A stretch of 64,000 nt of DNA from Streptomyces sp. NRRL S-1022 (GCF_000720135.1 NZ_JOIU01000016.1:1-64000), one strand, 5' to 3'; shown: positions 38,760 through 55,107, numbered from the stretch's first letter. The notes: generated by a model not told the origin, from the sequence alone. Program-made: numbers and translations.

Positions 38760-39485
38760 GTGAGCAAGCGCAGCAAGGCTCTCCGCGCTGCGGACGCCAA
38801 GGTCGACCGGGAGAAGCTGTACGCCCCGCTCGAGGCCGTCCGTCTCGCCAAGGAGACCTCCACGACCAAGTTCGACTCCACCGTCGAGGTCGCCTTCCGT
38901 CTGGGTGTCGACCCGCGCAAGGCCGACCAGATGGTCCGTGGCACCGTGAACCTTCCGCACGGCACCGGTAAGACCGCCCGGGTCCTGGTCTTCGCGACCG
39001 GCGACCGTGCCGAGGCCGCGCGTGCCGCGGGCGCCGACATCGTCGGCGCCGACGAGCTGATCGACGAGGTGGCGAAGGGCCGTCTGGACTTCGACGCCGT
39101 CGTCGCCACCCCGGACCTCATGGGCAAGGTCGGCCGCCTCGGCCGCGTCCTCGGCCCGCGTGGTCTGATGCCGAACCCGAAGACCGGCACCGTCACCCCC
39201 GACGTCGCCAAGGCCGTCACCGAGATCAAGGGCGGCAAGATCGAGTTCCGCGTCGACAAGCACTCGAACCTGCACTTCATCATCGGCAAGGCGTCCTTCG
39301 ACGACGCCAAGCTGGTGGAGAACTACGGCGCCGCGCTGGAGGAGATCCTCCGTCTGAAGCCGTCCGCCGCCAAGGGTCGCTACATCAAGAAGGCCGCGGT
39401 CAGCACCACCATGGGCCCCGGCATCCCGGTCGACCCGAACCGCACCCGCAACCTCCTCGTCGAGGAGGACCCGGCCGCCGTCTGA
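38760..39485 (+). CDS. rplA: 50S ribosomal protein L1
   Basis: 241 aa. Signature [23 protein letters not shown] at 38760 behind CAGGAGCAG. L1 stalk protein and, in other bacteria, autogenous repressor of the L11 operon. Confidence 0.97.
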   Translation: MSKRSKALRAADAKVDREKLYAPLEAVRLAKETSTTKFDSTVEVAFRLGVDPRKADQMVRGTVNLPHGTGKTARVLVFATGDRAEAARAAGADIVGADELIDEVAKGRLDFDAVVATPDLMGKVGRLGRVLGPRGLMPNPKTGTVTPDVAKAVTEIKGGKIEFRVDKHSNLHFIIGKASFDDAKLVENYGAALEEILRLKPSAAKGRYIKKAAVSTTMGPGIPVDPNRTRNLLVEEDPAAV

Positions 39486-39524
39486 GCCTGAGGCTCGGAG
39501 CGGGCAGCCGCGTCACGGACGCGT

Positions 39525-39573
39525 AAAAAGGGCGGGCCCTGGAACCTGATCGGTTCCGGGCCCGTCCTTTTTC
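39525..39573. terminator. Rho-independent terminator after rplA
   Basis: AAAAAGGGCGGGCCC pairs with GGGCCCGTCCTTTTT, with a nested GGAACC/GGTTCC. A and T flanks make it bidirectional. Confidence 0.92.
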
Positions 39574-39649
39574 CGTACGACCTTTCGGACGACTGTCAGT
39601 GGCCTGGGTTACGGTGCAGGCACGGGACACGCAATTGGGGTGGGATGAG

Positions 39650-40567
39650 ATGAACAGCACTACCGTGCGCAAGGCGGGCCTTTCCATAGCGGTCGTTGCC
39701 GCACTGACCGGGGTGGCCGCTTGCGGCTCCTCCGACTCCGGCAAGGACGGCGGCAAGGCGGCCGGCAAGACGGTGACGCACGTCAGCCCCATCGCGGCCC
39801 TGCGCTCCGCCGAGAAGTCCACCGACAAGGCCGACTCGGCCCGGGTGCGCTCCACCACCTCCGTCGGCGACCTCATGTCGATGACCGCGAACGGCGCCCT
39901 CACCTGGGGCGACGGCCTCAAGGGCAACCTCACCATCACGTACACCGGCGGCCAGATGGCCGAGATGATGAAGAAGGCCGGCACCGCGTCGATGGAGGCC
40001 CGGTACCTGCCGGACGCCTACTACGCGCACATGAGCGACACCTTCGCCCGGCAGGCGGGCGGCGGCAAGCACTGGGTCAAGTACTCCTACGCCGACCTCG
40101 CCAAGCTCGGCGGCGCGTCCGGCTCGTACATGAAGGACCAGATCCAGAACGCCACGCCGAACCAGTCCGTGAAGCTGCTGCTGGCCTCCGGCGACGTCAA
40201 GAAGGTCGGCGAGGAGACGGTCTCCGGCGTGCACACCACGCGCTACTCCGGCACGGTGAACGTCGCCGACCTGGCCGGCAAGACCAGCAACCTGAGCGCC
40301 GAGCAGCTCTCCGCGCTGAAGAAGCAGCTCACCCAGGCCGGCGTCACCACCGAGACCGTGGACGTCTGGATCAACGACCAGGACCTGCTGGTCAAGAAGT
40401 CCGAGAAGGCGAACACGTCCAACGGCGCCATGACCAGCACGACGTACTACACCGACTACGGCACGAAGGTCGCCGCCGAGGCGCCGCCGGCGAGCGACAC
40501 CAAGGACTTCGCCGACATGATGAAGTCCGGCGGCCTCGCGTCCGGCGGCACGGGCACCAGCTCCTGA
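39650..40567 (+). CDS. Secreted lipoprotein, LolA/LppX-like
   Basis: 305 aa. Lipoprotein signal peptide KAGLSIAVVAALTGVAACGS with lipobox TGVAAC (Cys about residue 25). The mature part resembles the LppX/LprG-like beta-clamshell family (STTSVGDLMSMTANGALTW; SGVHTTRYSGTVNVADLA; VDVWINDQDLLVKK). Probably binds a hydrophobic ligand or monitors the envelope. ATG at 39650 puts the signal peptide at the N-terminus. Confidence 0.82.
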   Translation: MNSTTVRKAGLSIAVVAALTGVAACGSSDSGKDGGKAAGKTVTHVSPIAALRSAEKSTDKADSARVRSTTSVGDLMSMTANGALTWGDGLKGNLTITYTGGQMAEMMKKAGTASMEARYLPDAYYAHMSDTFARQAGGGKHWVKYSYADLAKLGGASGSYMKDQIQNATPNQSVKLLLASGDVKKVGEETVSGVHTTRYSGTVNVADLAGKTSNLSAEQLSALKKQLTQAGVTTETVDVWINDQDLLVKKSEKANTSNGAMTSTTYYTDYGTKVAAEAPPASDTKDFADMMKSGGLASGGTGTSS

Positions 40568-40820
40568 CGTTCCAGGGGGAAGCGCCGTGGAGCCCGGCTA
40601 CGGCCTGGAGCGGCCCGAGGGCCCCCGGCCGGGCTCGGCGGCGGTGAGCGGCCGGGTGCGCCGCCCGGGCCGCCACAGGGCGCCGTACGACTGCGGGCAG
40701 CGGCCCGCAGTCGCCCCCGGTGCAGTGGGCCCGCAGCCGTACCCCGTGCATGCAGCGGCCCACAGCCGGGCCCGTTGTAGCGGGTCCGCAGCCGGGCCCA
40801 CTGCCGTGAAACGGGTCGAT

Positions 40821-40850
40821 TTGCTCGCGGGAGCCCCCGTCCCGTAGTCT
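40821..40850 (+). promoter_or_regulatory. Putative rplJL promoter
   Basis: TTGCTC, 18-nt spacer, TAGTCT; it starts a leader of about 240 nt before rplJ. Confidence 0.5.
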
Positions 40851-40859
40851 CTTGCCGAA

Positions 40860-41090
40860 GCCAAAGACCGCTGGTCGTTGCCGTGCTCTCGAACGAGGGT
40901 GCGGTGGCCGAAGGATCCGCTGAAAAGTGGGCGACCCGCGCAGGTGACTGTGGAAGAACTCCCGGAGTGCGCGCGCCGAGCGCGTGTGCGGCCGGTCGAG
41001 TCCGCCCCGTGCGCCTGCGCCGGGGCGTTTCGTTTTACCCAGTCCTCCTTCGGGTCCGCGCGGTCCGAATCACCCGGAAGGAGGCCGAGG
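40860..41090 (+). ncRNA. Putative L10 leader (autoregulatory mRNA leader)
   Basis: A long untranslated leader precedes rplJ. It includes a terminator-like stem (GCCCC...GGGGC followed by GTTTCGTTTT at about 41010-41036). In other bacteria L10-L7/L12 binds such a leader to control its own operon. The fold was judged by eye only. Confidence 0.4.
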
Positions 41091-41094
41091 CTCT

Positions 41095-41625
41095 ATGGCG
41101 AGGCCCGACAAGGCTGCCGCGGTTGCGGAGCTGACGGACAAGTTCCGCAGCTCCAACGCCGCCGTGCTGACCGAGTACCGCGGTCTCACCGTGGCGCAGC
41201 TCAAGACGCTGCGCCGGTCGCTCGGTGAGAACGCCCAGTACGCCGTGGTGAAGAACACGCTGACCAAGATTGCGGCCAAGGAGGCCGGGATCACGCTGGA
41301 GGACCAGCTCTTCGCTGGCCCGACGGCCGTCGCCTTCGTCACCGGTGACCCGGTGGAGTCGGCGAAGGGTCTGCGTGACTTCGCCAAGGACAACCCCAAT
41401 CTCGTCATCAAGGGCGGTGTCCTGGAGGGCAAGGCCCTCTCCGCCGACGAGATCAAGAAGCTTGCGGACCTTGAGTCCCGCGAGGTTCTGCTCAGCAAGC
41501 TGGCCGGTGCCTTCAAGGCGAAGCAGTCCCAGGCTGCCTCCGTCTTCCAGGCTCTGCCGTCGAAGCTCGTCCGCACCGTGGACGCGCTGCGCGCCAAGCA
41601 GGCCGAGCAGGGCGGTGCCGAGTAA
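41095..41625 (+). CDS. rplJ: 50S ribosomal protein L10
   Basis: 176 aa. [39 protein letters not shown]. The C-terminal helix binds L7/L12 dimers. ATG at 41095 with GGAAGGAGG upstream. Confidence 0.96.
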   Translation: MARPDKAAAVAELTDKFRSSNAAVLTEYRGLTVAQLKTLRRSLGENAQYAVVKNTLTKIAAKEAGITLEDQLFAGPTAVAFVTGDPVESAKGLRDFAKDNPNLVIKGGVLEGKALSADEIKKLADLESREVLLSKLAGAFKAKQSQAASVFQALPSKLVRTVDALRAKQAEQGGAE

Positions 41626-41736
41626 TTCGGCTCGCTTTCTGACCCGCACCAACGGCGCGGGTCGCAGCGGGCCGACGTACGCCCGCCTTACCCAGTACAT
41701 CCGGCACCTGCCGATTTGAGTGGAAGGACCGCCATC

Positions 41737-42126
41737 ATGGCGAAGCTCAGCCAGGAAGACCTGCTCGCCCAGTTCGAGGAGATGACCCTCATCGAGCTCT
41801 CCGAGTTCGTGAAGGCCTTCGAGGAGAAGTTCGACGTCACCGCCGCCGCTGCCGCGCCGGTCGTCGTCGCCGGTGGTGCCGCTGGTGGCGCCGCCGCCGA
41901 GGCCGAGGAGGAGAAGGACGAGTTCGACGTCATCCTCACCGGCGCCGGCGAGAAGAAGATCCAGGTCATCAAGGTCGTGCGTGAGCTGACCTCGCTGGGT
42001 CTGAAGGAGGCCAAGGACCTCGTCGACGGCACCCCGAAGCCGGTCCTGGAGAAGGTCAACAAGGAGCAGGCCGACAAGGCCGCCGAGGCCCTCAAGGGCG
42101 CCGGCGCCTCGGTCGAGGTCAAGTAA
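41737..42126 (+). CDS. rplL: 50S ribosomal protein L7/L12
   Basis: 129 aa. N-terminal dimer domain, an Ala/Gly/Glu hinge ([19 protein letters not shown]) and the factor-binding C-terminal domain ([20 protein letters not shown]). ATG at 41737 with GGAAGGA upstream. Confidence 0.97.
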   Translation: MAKLSQEDLLAQFEEMTLIELSEFVKAFEEKFDVTAAAAAPVVVAGGAAGGAAAEAEEEKDEFDVILTGAGEKKIQVIKVVRELTSLGLKEAKDLVDGTPKPVLEKVNKEQADKAAEALKGAGASVEVK

Positions 42127-42177
42127 GACCTTCGCGACCGCAGGAACGGCCCGCTAGGGCTGTAACGCGAACGCACC

Positions 42178-42215
42178 GAAGGGCGATCATCCATCCGGGT
42201 GGTCGCCCTTCGGCG
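42178..42215. terminator. Stem-loop after rplL
   Basis: CGAAGGGCGA...CATCC pairs with GGGTG...TCGCCCTTCG. It separates rplJL from the rpoB promoters. Confidence 0.75.
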
Positions 42216-42240
42216 TTCCCCGGGGTCCGGCTGGGCCGCC

Positions 42241-42268
42241 TTGCACCTCTGTTCGTGAGGGGTAAGGT
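42241..42268 (+). promoter_or_regulatory. Putative rpoB promoter 1
   Basis: TTGCAC, 16-nt spacer, TAAGGT, about 400 nt upstream of rpoB. Confidence 0.4.
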
Positions 42269-42410
42269 GATCTTCGTCGTGTCTGACGAAACTCCGGTTC
42301 CGGCAAGGAACCCTTGACGAACCGCACGCAGCGCGCAATTCTCAGGACGCGTCGTCACAAGGATCCGAATCCGAGGCATGGATCGACGACGAAGAGGGCA
42401 GTATCAACGT

Positions 42411-42465
42411 GCGTTGAGGGCAGGTATGCCGAGGGCGTTGAAGAGGGCGTTGAGGGCAACGAGGG
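42411..42465. repeat. Short direct repeats in the rpoB leader
   Basis: GCGTTGAGGGCA occurs at 42411-42422 and 42447-42458; GAGGGCGTTGA occurs at 42431-42441 and 42443-42453. They lie just upstream of promoter 2. Confidence 0.7.
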
Positions 42466-42482
42466 TCTTTGAGAACCCGCAC

Positions 42483-42511
42483 TGGACATCAGTGTGCCAA
42501 GTGGCTACACT
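42483..42511 (+). promoter_or_regulatory. Putative rpoB promoter 2
   Basis: TGGACA, 17-nt spacer, TACACT, leaving a leader of about 155 nt. The better of the two candidates. Confidence 0.5.
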
Positions 42512-42675
42512 GACCCTTTGCGCTGCCTGTTAGCTGTCCCCTGCCCGTCACCAGGGGTCTGCCCTCACTTGAGCACAGTCGACCGAAGCCCCCCTGACCT
42601 GGGGTCTCCGTCTCTGTGTACGGGAGAGGGACCGGTACGCGCGTAGTGAGTCCGAGCCCTCGGAAGGACCCCCTC

Positions 42676-45600
42676 TTGGCCGCCTCGCGCACTGCCTCGA
42701 CCGCGAATACGAACAACGGCGCCAGCACCGCCCCGCTGCGCATCTCCTTTGCAAAGATCAAGGAGCCCCTCGAGGTTCCGAACCTGCTCGCGCTGCAGAC
42801 CGAGAGCTTTGACTGGCTGCTCGGCAACACCGCTTGGCAGAGTCGGGTCGAGGAGGCCCTTGAGAACGGTCAGGACGTCCCCACCAAGTCCGGTCTGGAG
42901 GAGATCTTCGAGGAGATCTCGCCGATCGAGGACTTCTCCGGGTCGATGTCCCTGACCTTCCGGGACCACCGCTTCGAGCCGCCGAAGAACTCCATCGACG
43001 AGTGCAAGGAGCGCGACTTCACGTACGCCGCCCCGCTCTTCGTCACCGCCGAGTTCACCAACAACGAGACCGGTGAGATCAAGTCCCAGACGGTCTTCAT
43101 GGGCGACTTCCCGCTCATGACGAACAAGGGCACCTTTGTCATCAACGGCACCGAGCGTGTCGTGGTGTCTCAGCTGGTCCGTTCCCCCGGTGTCTACTTC
43201 GATTCCTCGATCGACAAGACGTCCGACAAGGACATCTTCTCCGCCAAGATCATCCCGTCCCGGGGTGCCTGGCTGGAGATGGAGATCGACAAGCGCGACA
43301 TGGTCGGTGTCCGTATCGACCGCAAGCGCAAGCAGTCGGTCACCGTGCTGCTGAAGGCGCTCGGCTGGACGACCGAGCAGATCCTTGAGGAGTTCGGCGA
43401 CTACGAGTCGATGCGCGCCACCCTGGAGAAGGACCACACCCAGGGCCAGGACGACGCGCTGCTCGACATCTACCGCAAGCTGCGTCCGGGCGAGCCCCCC
43501 ACGCGTGAGGCCGCGCAGACGCTGCTGGAGAACCTTTACTTCAACCCCAAGCGCTACGACCTCGCCAAGGTCGGCCGCTACAAGGTCAACAAGAAGCTGG
43601 GTACGGACACCCCGCTGGACGCGGGCATCCTGACCGTCGAGGACATCATCTCGACGATCAAGTACCTGGTGAAGCTGCACGCCGGCGAGACCGAGACGAC
43701 CGGTGACAACGGCGACACGGTCGTCGTCGAGACCGACGACATCGACCACTTCGGCAACCGTCGTCTGCGCAGCGTCGGCGAGCTCATCCAGAACCAGGTC
43801 CGTACGGGTCTGGCGCGTATGGAGCGTGTCGTCCGCGAGCGCATGACGACCCAGGACGTCGAGGCGATCACGCCGCAGACCCTGATCAACATCCGGCCGG
43901 TCGTCGCCTCCATCAAGGAGTTCTTCGGCACCAGCCAGCTGTCGCAGTTCATGGACCAGAACAACCCGCTGTCGGGTCTCACCCACAAGCGCCGCCTGTC
44001 GGCTCTTGGCCCGGGTGGTCTCTCCCGTGAGCGGGCCGGCTTCGAGGTCCGTGACGTGCACCCGTCGCACTACGGCCGTATGTGCCCGATCGAGACGCCG
44101 GAAGGCCCGAACATCGGTCTGATCGGCTCGCTCGCCTCCTACGGCCGGGTCAACGCGTTCGGCTTCGTCGAGACCCCGTACCGCAAGGTCATCGACGGCC
44201 AGGTCACCGACGAGGTGGACTACCTGACCGCCGACGAGGAGGACCGCTTCGTCATCGCGCAGGCCAACGCGCCGCTGACGGACGACCTCCGGTTCGAGGA
44301 GAGCCGCGTGCTCGTCCGCCGCCGTGGCGGCGAGGTCGACTACGTCGGCCCCGAGGACGTGGACTACATGGACGTCTCGCCGCGCCAGATGGTGTCGGTC
44401 GCGACCGCCATGATCCCCTTCCTTGAGCACGACGACGCCAACCGTGCCCTCATGGGCGCGAACATGATGCGCCAGGCCGTTCCGCTGATTAAGTCGGAGG
44501 CCCCGCTCGTCGGTACCGGCATGGAGTACCGCTCCGCCGTCGACGCCGGCGACGTCGTCAAGGCCGAGAAGGCCGGTGTGGTCCAGGAGGTCTCCGCGGA
44601 CTACATCACCACCGCCAACGACGACGGCACCTACATCACGTACCGCCTGGCCAAGTTCGCCCGCTCCAACCAGGGCACCTCGGTCAACCAGAAGGTCATC
44701 GTCAACGAGGGCGACCACGTCATCGAGGGCCAGGTCCTCGCCGACGGCCCGGCCACCCAGAACGGCGAGATGGCCCTCGGCAAGAACCTGCTCGTGGCGT
44801 TCATGCCGTGGGAGGGTCACAACTACGAGGACGCGATCATCCTGTCGCAGCGCCTCGTGCAGGACGACGTCCTCTCCTCGATCCACATCGAGGAGCACGA
44901 GGTCGACGCCCGTGACACCAAGCTCGGCCCCGAGGAGATCACCCGGGACATCCCGAACGTCTCCGAGGAGGTCCTCGCCGACCTCGACGAGCGCGGCATC
45001 ATCCGTATCGGTGCCGAGGTCGTCGCCGGCGACATCCTCGTCGGCAAGGTCACGCCCAAGGGTGAGACCGAGCTGACCCCGGAGGAGCGCCTGCTCCGCG
45101 CGATCTTCGGTGAGAAGGCGCGCGAGGTGCGCGACACCTCGCTGAAGGTGCCGCACGGTGAGATCGGCAAGGTCATCGGCGTTCGCGTCTTCGACCGCGA
45201 AGAGGGCGACGAGCTGCCGCCGGGCGTGAACCAGCTGGTCCGCGTCTACGTCGCGCAGAAGCGCAAGATCACCGATGGTGACAAGCTCGCCGGCCGGCAC
45301 GGCAACAAGGGTGTCATCTCCAAGATCCTGCCGATCGAGGACATGCCGTTCCTGGAGGACGGCACCCCGGTCGACATCATCCTGAACCCGCTGGGTGTGC
45401 CGTCCCGAATGAACCCGGGACAGGTCCTGGAGATCCACCTCGGCTGGCTCGCCAGCCGCGGCTGGGACGTCTCCGGCCTCGCCGACGAGTGGGCCCAGCG
45501 CCTGCAGGTCATCGGCGCCGACCAGGTCGCCCCCGGCACCAACGTCGCCACCCCGGTGTTCGACGGTGCGCGGGAGGACGAGCTGGCGGGTCTGCTGCAG

Positions 45601-46161
45601 CACACCATCCCGAACCGGGACGGCGAGCGCATGGTGCTCCCGACCGGTAAGGCGCGGCTGTTCGACGGCCGTAGCGGTGAGCCGTTCCCGGACCCGATCT
45701 CGGTCGGCTACATGTACATCCTGAAGCTGCACCACCTGGTCGACGACAAGCTGCACGCCCGGTCGACCGGCCCGTACTCGATGATCACCCAGCAGCCGCT
45801 GGGTGGTAAGGCCCAGTTCGGTGGCCAGCGGTTCGGTGAGATGGAGGTGTGGGCCCTTGAGGCCTACGGCGCCGCGTACGCCCTCCAGGAGCTGCTGACC
45901 ATCAAGTCCGACGACGTCACCGGCCGTGTGAAGGTCTACGAGGCCATCGTCAAGGGCGAGAACATCCCCGAGCCTGGCATCCCCGAGTCCTTCAAGGTGC
46001 TCATCAAGGAGATGCAGTCGCTCTGCCTGAACGTGGAGGTGCTGTCCAGCGACGGTATGTCCATCGAGATGCGCGACACCGACGAGGACGTCTTCCGCGC
46101 TGCGGAGGAGCTCGGCATCGACCTGTCCCGGCGCGAGCCGAGCAGCGTCGAAGAGGTCTGA
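42676..46161 (+). CDS. rpoB: DNA-directed RNA polymerase beta subunit
   Basis: 1161 aa from TTG at 42676 ([14 protein letters not shown]), with GGAAGGA upstream; this start gives the S. coelicolor RpoB length. The rifampicin region ([20 protein letters not shown], then [15 protein letters not shown]) looks wild type. The C-terminus ends [11 protein letters not shown]. Core polymerase subunit, followed by rpoC about 100 nt downstream. Confidence 0.98.
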   Translation: MAASRTASTANTNNGASTAPLRISFAKIKEPLEVPNLLALQTESFDWLLGNTAWQSRVEEALENGQDVPTKSGLEEIFEEISPIEDFSGSMSLTFRDHRFEPPKNSIDECKERDFTYAAPLFVTAEFTNNETGEIKSQTVFMGDFPLMTNKGTFVINGTERVVVSQLVRSPGVYFDSSIDKTSDKDIFSAKIIPSRGAWLEMEIDKRDMVGVRIDRKRKQSVTVLLKALGWTTEQILEEFGDYESMRATLEKDHTQGQDDALLDIYRKLRPGEPPTREAAQTLLENLYFNPKRYDLAKVGRYKVNKKLGTDTPLDAGILTVEDIISTIKYLVKLHAGETETTGDNGDTVVVETDDIDHFGNRRLRSVGELIQNQVRTGLARMERVVRERMTTQDVEAITPQTLINIRPVVASIKEFFGTSQLSQFMDQNNPLSGLTHKRRLSALGPGGLSRERAGFEVRDVHPSHYGRMCPIETPEGPNIGLIGSLASYGRVNAFGFVETPYRKVIDGQVTDEVDYLTADEEDRFVIAQANAPLTDDLRFEESRVLVRRRGGEVDYVGPEDVDYMDVSPRQMVSVATAMIPFLEHDDANRALMGANMMRQAVPLIKSEAPLVGTGMEYRSAVDAGDVVKAEKAGVVQEVSADYITTANDDGTYITYRLAKFARSNQGTSVNQKVIVNEGDHVIEGQVLADGPATQNGEMALGKNLLVAFMPWEGHNYEDAIILSQRLVQDDVLSSIHIEEHEVDARDTKLGPEEITRDIPNVSEEVLADLDERGIIRIGAEVVAGDILVGKVTPKGETELTPEERLLRAIFGEKAREVRDTSLKVPHGEIGKVIGVRVFDREEGDELPPGVNQLVRVYVAQKRKITDGDKLAGRHGNKGVISKILPIEDMPFLEDGTPVDIILNPLGVPSRMNPGQVLEIHLGWLASRGWDVSGLADEWAQRLQVIGADQVAPGTNVATPVFDGAREDELAGLLQHTIPNRDGERMVLPTGKARLFDGRSGEPFPDPISVGYMYILKLHHLVDDKLHARSTGPYSMITQQPLGGKAQFGGQRFGEMEVWALEAYGAAYALQELLTIKSDDVTGRVKVYEAIVKGENIPEPGIPESFKVLIKEMQSLCLNVEVLSSDGMSIEMRDTDEDVFRAAEELGIDLSRREPSSVEEV

Positions 46162-46258
46162 CGGGAGTCCGGCGGGGCCCTCACCCACAGGGCCCCGCCG
46201 ACCCCCAGGCCCCCGTATCAGACCAAAGACTTTCGACCCTGAGAGGGATTGACGCATA

Positions 46259-50158
<3,900 letters not shown>

Positions 50159-50172
50159 GGCGCACGTCCACT

Positions 50173-50206
50173 GAAGGGCGGCCACCCCACGGGGTGGCCG
50201 CCCTTC
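50173..50206. terminator. Terminator after rpoC
   Basis: GAAGGGCGGCCACCCC pairs perfectly with GGGGTGGCCGCCCTTC around a 2-nt loop. Confidence 0.88.
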
Positions 50207-50625
50207 GGCGTCGCCGGCGGGCGGGCGCCCGTGAGGCGGTCCACGCCGCCGCTGGACGGCCGTGGCGGGGACCCGGGCGGAGGAGGGCGACGCAGCCCCC
50301 CCGGGGGGCGCGGGCGGGCGCCTGAACGGGCCCGGGCGGCCGCGCTGCACGCCGGGCCGTACCGTGCCGGCGCGCCGGGTGTGATCAGGTGCACCCCATT
50401 TGTTTTGACCGCAGCCAATGAGGTAGGTACGCTCAGACCTTGTGCCTGGGGTGTGCCCTGGCTCCTGTGCGTGCCTGTAACCGCATGGCGAGCCGTCGAG
50501 CGGCCACCGTAATTCGCGCCCTTTTCGCCTTGCGGCGGGAGTCTGGCGGATTCGACACACCCGACCGCGTGGGTCGGCGACGTTCCAGGTTAGCTGTACA
50601 TCGGCACACAGAAACCGGAGAAGTA
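50207..50625. other. Non-coding region upstream of rpsL
   Basis: GC-rich stretch without a gene to about 50390, then the str-operon promoter and a leader of about 190 nt. Confidence 0.6.
50405..50433 (+). promoter_or_regulatory. Putative str operon promoter
   Basis: TTGACC, 17-nt spacer, TACGCT, a strong vegetative-type promoter upstream of rpsL-rpsG-fusA. Confidence 0.65.
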
Positions 50626-50997
50626 GTGCCTACGATCCAGCAGCTGGTCCGGAAGGGCCGGCAGGACAAGGTCGAGAAGAACAAGACGCCCGCACTCGAG
50701 GGTTCCCCTCAGCGTCGTGGCGTCTGCACGCGTGTGTTCACGACCACCCCGAAGAAGCCGAACTCGGCCCTCCGCAAGGTCGCGCGTGTGCGTCTGACCA
50801 GCGGCATCGAGGTCACTGCTTACATTCCGGGTGAGGGACACAACCTGCAGGAGCACTCCATCGTGCTCGTGCGCGGCGGCCGTGTGAAGGACCTGCCGGG
50901 TGTTCGCTACAAGATCATCCGCGGTTCGCTCGACACCCAGGGTGTCAAGAACCGCAAGCAGGCTCGCAGCCGTTACGGCGCCAAGAAGGAGAAGTAA
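50626..50997 (+). CDS. rpsL: 30S ribosomal protein S12
   Basis: 123 aa. [19 protein letters not shown] and [16 protein letters not shown] keep the lysines whose substitution gives streptomycin resistance, so this allele looks wild type. GTG at 50626 with GGAGAAG upstream. Confidence 0.97.
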   Translation: MPTIQQLVRKGRQDKVEKNKTPALEGSPQRRGVCTRVFTTTPKKPNSALRKVARVRLTSGIEVTAYIPGEGHNLQEHSIVLVRGGRVKDLPGVRYKIIRGSLDTQGVKNRKQARSRYGAKKEK

Positions 50998-50999
50998 GA

Positions 51000-51470
51000 A
51001 TGCCTCGTAAGGGCCCCGCCCCGAAGCGCCCGGTCATCATCGACCCGGTCTACGGCTCTCCTCTGGTGACCTCCCTGATCAACAAGGTGCTGCTGAACGG
51101 CAAGCGCTCCACCGCCGAGCGCATCGTCTACGGCGCCATGGAGGGCCTGCGTGAGAAGACCGGCAACGACCCGGTCATCACGCTGAAGCGCGCTCTTGAG
51201 AACATCAAGCCGACCCTTGAGGTCAAGTCCCGCCGTGTCGGTGGCGCCACCTACCAGGTGCCGGTCGAGGTCAAGCCCGGCCGCGCCAGCACCCTGGCGC
51301 TGCGCTGGCTGGTCGGTTACTCCCGCGCCCGTCGCGAGAAGACCATGACCGAGCGTCTCCTCAACGAGCTTCTCGACGCCTCCAACGGCCTCGGTGCGGC
51401 CGTGAAGAAGCGCGAGGACACCCACAAGATGGCCGAGTCCAACAAGGCCTTCGCGCACTACCGCTGGTAG
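51000..51470 (+). CDS. rpsG: 30S ribosomal protein S7
   Basis: 156 aa, [20 protein letters not shown] to [12 protein letters not shown]. Initiates assembly of the 30S head. It starts 2 nt after rpsL stops. Confidence 0.97.
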   Translation: MPRKGPAPKRPVIIDPVYGSPLVTSLINKVLLNGKRSTAERIVYGAMEGLREKTGNDPVITLKRALENIKPTLEVKSRRVGGATYQVPVEVKPGRASTLALRWLVGYSRARREKTMTERLLNELLDASNGLGAAVKKREDTHKMAESNKAFAHYRW

Positions 51471-51509
51471 TCGCTACCCACATCGAGACCGAGAGAAGAC
51501 TGAAGCCTT

Positions 51510-53636
51510 ATGGCTACCACTTCACTTGACCTGGCCAAGGTGCGCAACATCGGCATCATGGCCCACATCGACGCGGGCAAGACGACCACCACCGAGCGGA
51601 TCCTGTTCTACACCGGTGTGTCTTACAAGATCGGTGAGGTCCACGACGGCGCTGCCACCATGGACTGGATGGAGCAGGAGCAGGAGCGTGGCATCACGAT
51701 CACCTCTGCTGCCACCACCTGTCACTGGTCGCTGGAAGACGTCGACCACACGATCAACATCATCGACACCCCGGGTCACGTCGACTTCACCGTCGAGGTG
51801 GAGCGCTCGCTGCGCGTGCTCGACGGTGCCGTGACGGTGTTCGACGGCGTCGCCGGTGTCGAGCCGCAGTCCGAGACGGTGTGGCGTCAGGCGGACCGCT
51901 ACGGCGTGCCGCGTATCTGCTTCGTCAACAAGCTCGACCGCACGGGCGCCGAGTTCCACCGTTGCGTGGACATGATCTCGGACCGCCTGGGCGCGCAGCC
52001 GATCGTCATGCAGCTCCCGATCGGTGCCGAGGCCGACTTCCAGGGCGTCGTGGACCTGGTCCGCATGAAGGCGCTCGTCTGGTCCGCCGAGGCCACCAAG
52101 GGCGAGATGTACGACGTCGTCGACATCCCGGCCACGCACACCGAGGCTGCCGAGGAGTACCGCGGCAAGCTGATCGAGGCCGTGGCCGAGAACGACGAAG
52201 AGATCATGGAGCTGTACCTGGAGGGCGAGGAGCCTTCCGAGGAGCAGCTGTACGCCGCGATCCGTCGTATCACCATCGCGTCCGGCAAGGGCACCGGCAC
52301 CACGGTGACCCCGGTGTTCTGCGGTACCGCGTTCAAGAACAAGGGCGTCCAGCCCCTGCTCGACGCGGTCGTGCGCTACCTGCCGTCCCCGGTCGACATC
52401 GAGGCCATCGAGGGCCACGACGTCAAGGACCCCGAGACGGTCATCAAGCGCAAGCCGTCCGAGGAAGAGCCGCTGTCGGCGCTGGCGTTCAAGATCATGA
52501 GCGACCCGCACCTGGGCAAGCTCACCTTCGTCCGGGTCTACTCGGGCCGCCTGGAGTCCGGCACCTCGGTGCTGAACTCCGTCAAGGGCAAGAAGGAGCG
52601 CATCGGCAAGATCTACCGCATGCACGCCAACAAGCGTGAGGAGATCGACTCGGTGGGCGCCGGCGACATCGTCGCCGTCATGGGCCTGAAGCAGACCACC
52701 ACCGGTGAGACGCTCTGCGACGAGAAGAACCCGGTGATCCTGGAGTCCATGGACTTCCCGGCGCCGGTCATCGAGGTCGCGATCGAGCCCAAGTCCAAGG
52801 GTGACCAGGAGAAGCTGGGTGTCGCCATCCAGCGTCTCGCGGAGGAGGACCCCTCCTTCCAGGTGCACACCAACGAGGAGACCGGCCAGACCGTCATCGG
52901 CGGTATGGGCGAGCTTCACCTTGAGGTCCTCGTCGACCGCATGAAGCGCGAGTTCAAGGTCGAGGCCAACGTCGGCAAGCCGCAGGTGGCCTACCGCGAG
53001 ACGATCCGCAAGGCCGTCGAGCGCGTCGACTACACCCACAAGAAGCAGACCGGTGGTACCGGTCAGTTCGCGAAGGTGCAGATCGGCATCGAGCCCCTTG
53101 AGGGTGGCGACGTCTCGTACGAGTTCGTGAACAAGGTGACCGGTGGCCGTATCCCGAAGGAGTACATTCCTTCGGTGGACGCCGGTGCGCAGGAGGCCAT
53201 GCAGTTCGGCATCCTCGCCGGCTACGAGATGACCGGTGTCCGTGTCATCCTCCACGACGGCGCCTACCACGAGGTCGACTCCTCCGAGCTCGCCTTCAAG
53301 ATCGCCGGTTCGCAGGCCTTCAAGGAGGCCGCGCGCAAGGCCAGCCCCGTGCTGCTTGAGCCGATGATGGCCGTCGAGGTCACCACGCCCGAGGACTACA
53401 TGGGTGAAGTCATCGGCGACATCAACTCCCGCCGTGGCCAGATCCAGGCCATGGAGGAGCGGGCTGGTGCCCGCGTCGTGAAGGGCCTCGTGCCCCTGTC
53501 GGAGATGTTCGGCTACGTCGGAGACCTCCGCAGCAAGACGTCGGGTCGCGCAAGCTACTCGATGCAGTTCGACTCCTACGCCGAGGTTCCGCGGAACGTC
53601 GCCGAGGAGATCATCGCGAAGGCCAAGGGCGAGTAA
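51510..53636 (+). CDS. fusA: Elongation factor G
   Basis: 708 aa. GTPase motifs [15 protein letters not shown] (P loop), the switch region [29 protein letters not shown] and [11 protein letters not shown], followed by domains II-V. Ribosomal translocase. ATG at 51510. Confidence 0.97.
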   Translation: MATTSLDLAKVRNIGIMAHIDAGKTTTTERILFYTGVSYKIGEVHDGAATMDWMEQEQERGITITSAATTCHWSLEDVDHTINIIDTPGHVDFTVEVERSLRVLDGAVTVFDGVAGVEPQSETVWRQADRYGVPRICFVNKLDRTGAEFHRCVDMISDRLGAQPIVMQLPIGAEADFQGVVDLVRMKALVWSAEATKGEMYDVVDIPATHTEAAEEYRGKLIEAVAENDEEIMELYLEGEEPSEEQLYAAIRRITIASGKGTGTTVTPVFCGTAFKNKGVQPLLDAVVRYLPSPVDIEAIEGHDVKDPETVIKRKPSEEEPLSALAFKIMSDPHLGKLTFVRVYSGRLESGTSVLNSVKGKKERIGKIYRMHANKREEIDSVGAGDIVAVMGLKQTTTGETLCDEKNPVILESMDFPAPVIEVAIEPKSKGDQEKLGVAIQRLAEEDPSFQVHTNEETGQTVIGGMGELHLEVLVDRMKREFKVEANVGKPQVAYRETIRKAVERVDYTHKKQTGGTGQFAKVQIGIEPLEGGDVSYEFVNKVTGGRIPKEYIPSVDAGAQEAMQFGILAGYEMTGVRVILHDGAYHEVDSSELAFKIAGSQAFKEAARKASPVLLEPMMAVEVTTPEDYMGEVIGDINSRRGQIQAMEERAGARVVKGLVPLSEMFGYVGDLRSKTSGRASYSMQFDSYAEVPRNVAEEIIAKAKGE

Positions 53637-53678
53637 CGCACCGCGTTCACACGCCGTAGGCTTGACTCCGGAGCCTCC

Positions 53679-53712
53679 AGGGGCAAACGTCCGCAATCGC
53701 GAGCGTTTGCCC
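53679..53712. promoter_or_regulatory. Inverted repeat between fusA and tuf
   Basis: GGGGCAAACG pairs with CGTTTGCCCC across 14 nt. A TTGACT at 53662 could be the -35 of a separate tuf promoter whose -10 would overlap the left arm. Terminator, attenuator or operator cannot be told apart by eye. Confidence 0.4.
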
Positions 53713-53792
53713 CGGGTTCCGGGCCTTTACAGCAAAGATCACCTGGCGCCGATGAAGTAAGGCGTACAGAACCACTCCACAGGAGGACCCCA

Positions 53793-54986
<1,194 letters not shown>

Positions 54987-55023
54987 GTTCCGCTTGCTTG
55001 AAGGTCACTGCCTGACCTGAGGG

Positions 55024-55055
55024 GAGGCCCGTACGACTCCGGTCGTACGGGCCTC
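55024..55055. terminator. Terminator after tuf
   Basis: GAGGCCCGTACGAC pairs perfectly with GTCGTACGGGCCTC around TCCG, followed by TTCC. Confidence 0.88.
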
Positions 55056-55094
55056 TTCCGCATTCCCGGCTCCCTGTCGTTCCGGGGGAGCGCA

Positions 55095-55100
55095 TACGGT
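55095..55100 (+). promoter_or_regulatory. -10 box (TACGGT) of a leaderless transcript
   Basis: Seven nt before the GTG of the next gene; no ribosome site. Confidence 0.4.
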
Positions 55101-55107
55101 TCTCCGC

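Larger units (their letters stand above)
40568..41094. other. Non-coding region between the lipoprotein gene and rplJ
   Basis: Contains a perfect hairpin GACTGCGGGC-N4-GCCCGCAGTC (40689-40712), then degenerate repeats of GCGGGTCCGCAGCCG type to about 40800, the rplJ promoter and the rplJ leader. An 86-codon frame starting at 40587 looks spurious. Confidence 0.6.

Noticed and set aside
40587..40847. 86-codon frame after the lipoprotein gene
   Set aside because: Runs through the hairpin and repeats, has no ribosome site and a composition unlike a real protein.
51522..53696. 724-codon open frame antisense to fusA
   Set aside because: Shadow of the fusA reading frame; no ribosome site or domain.
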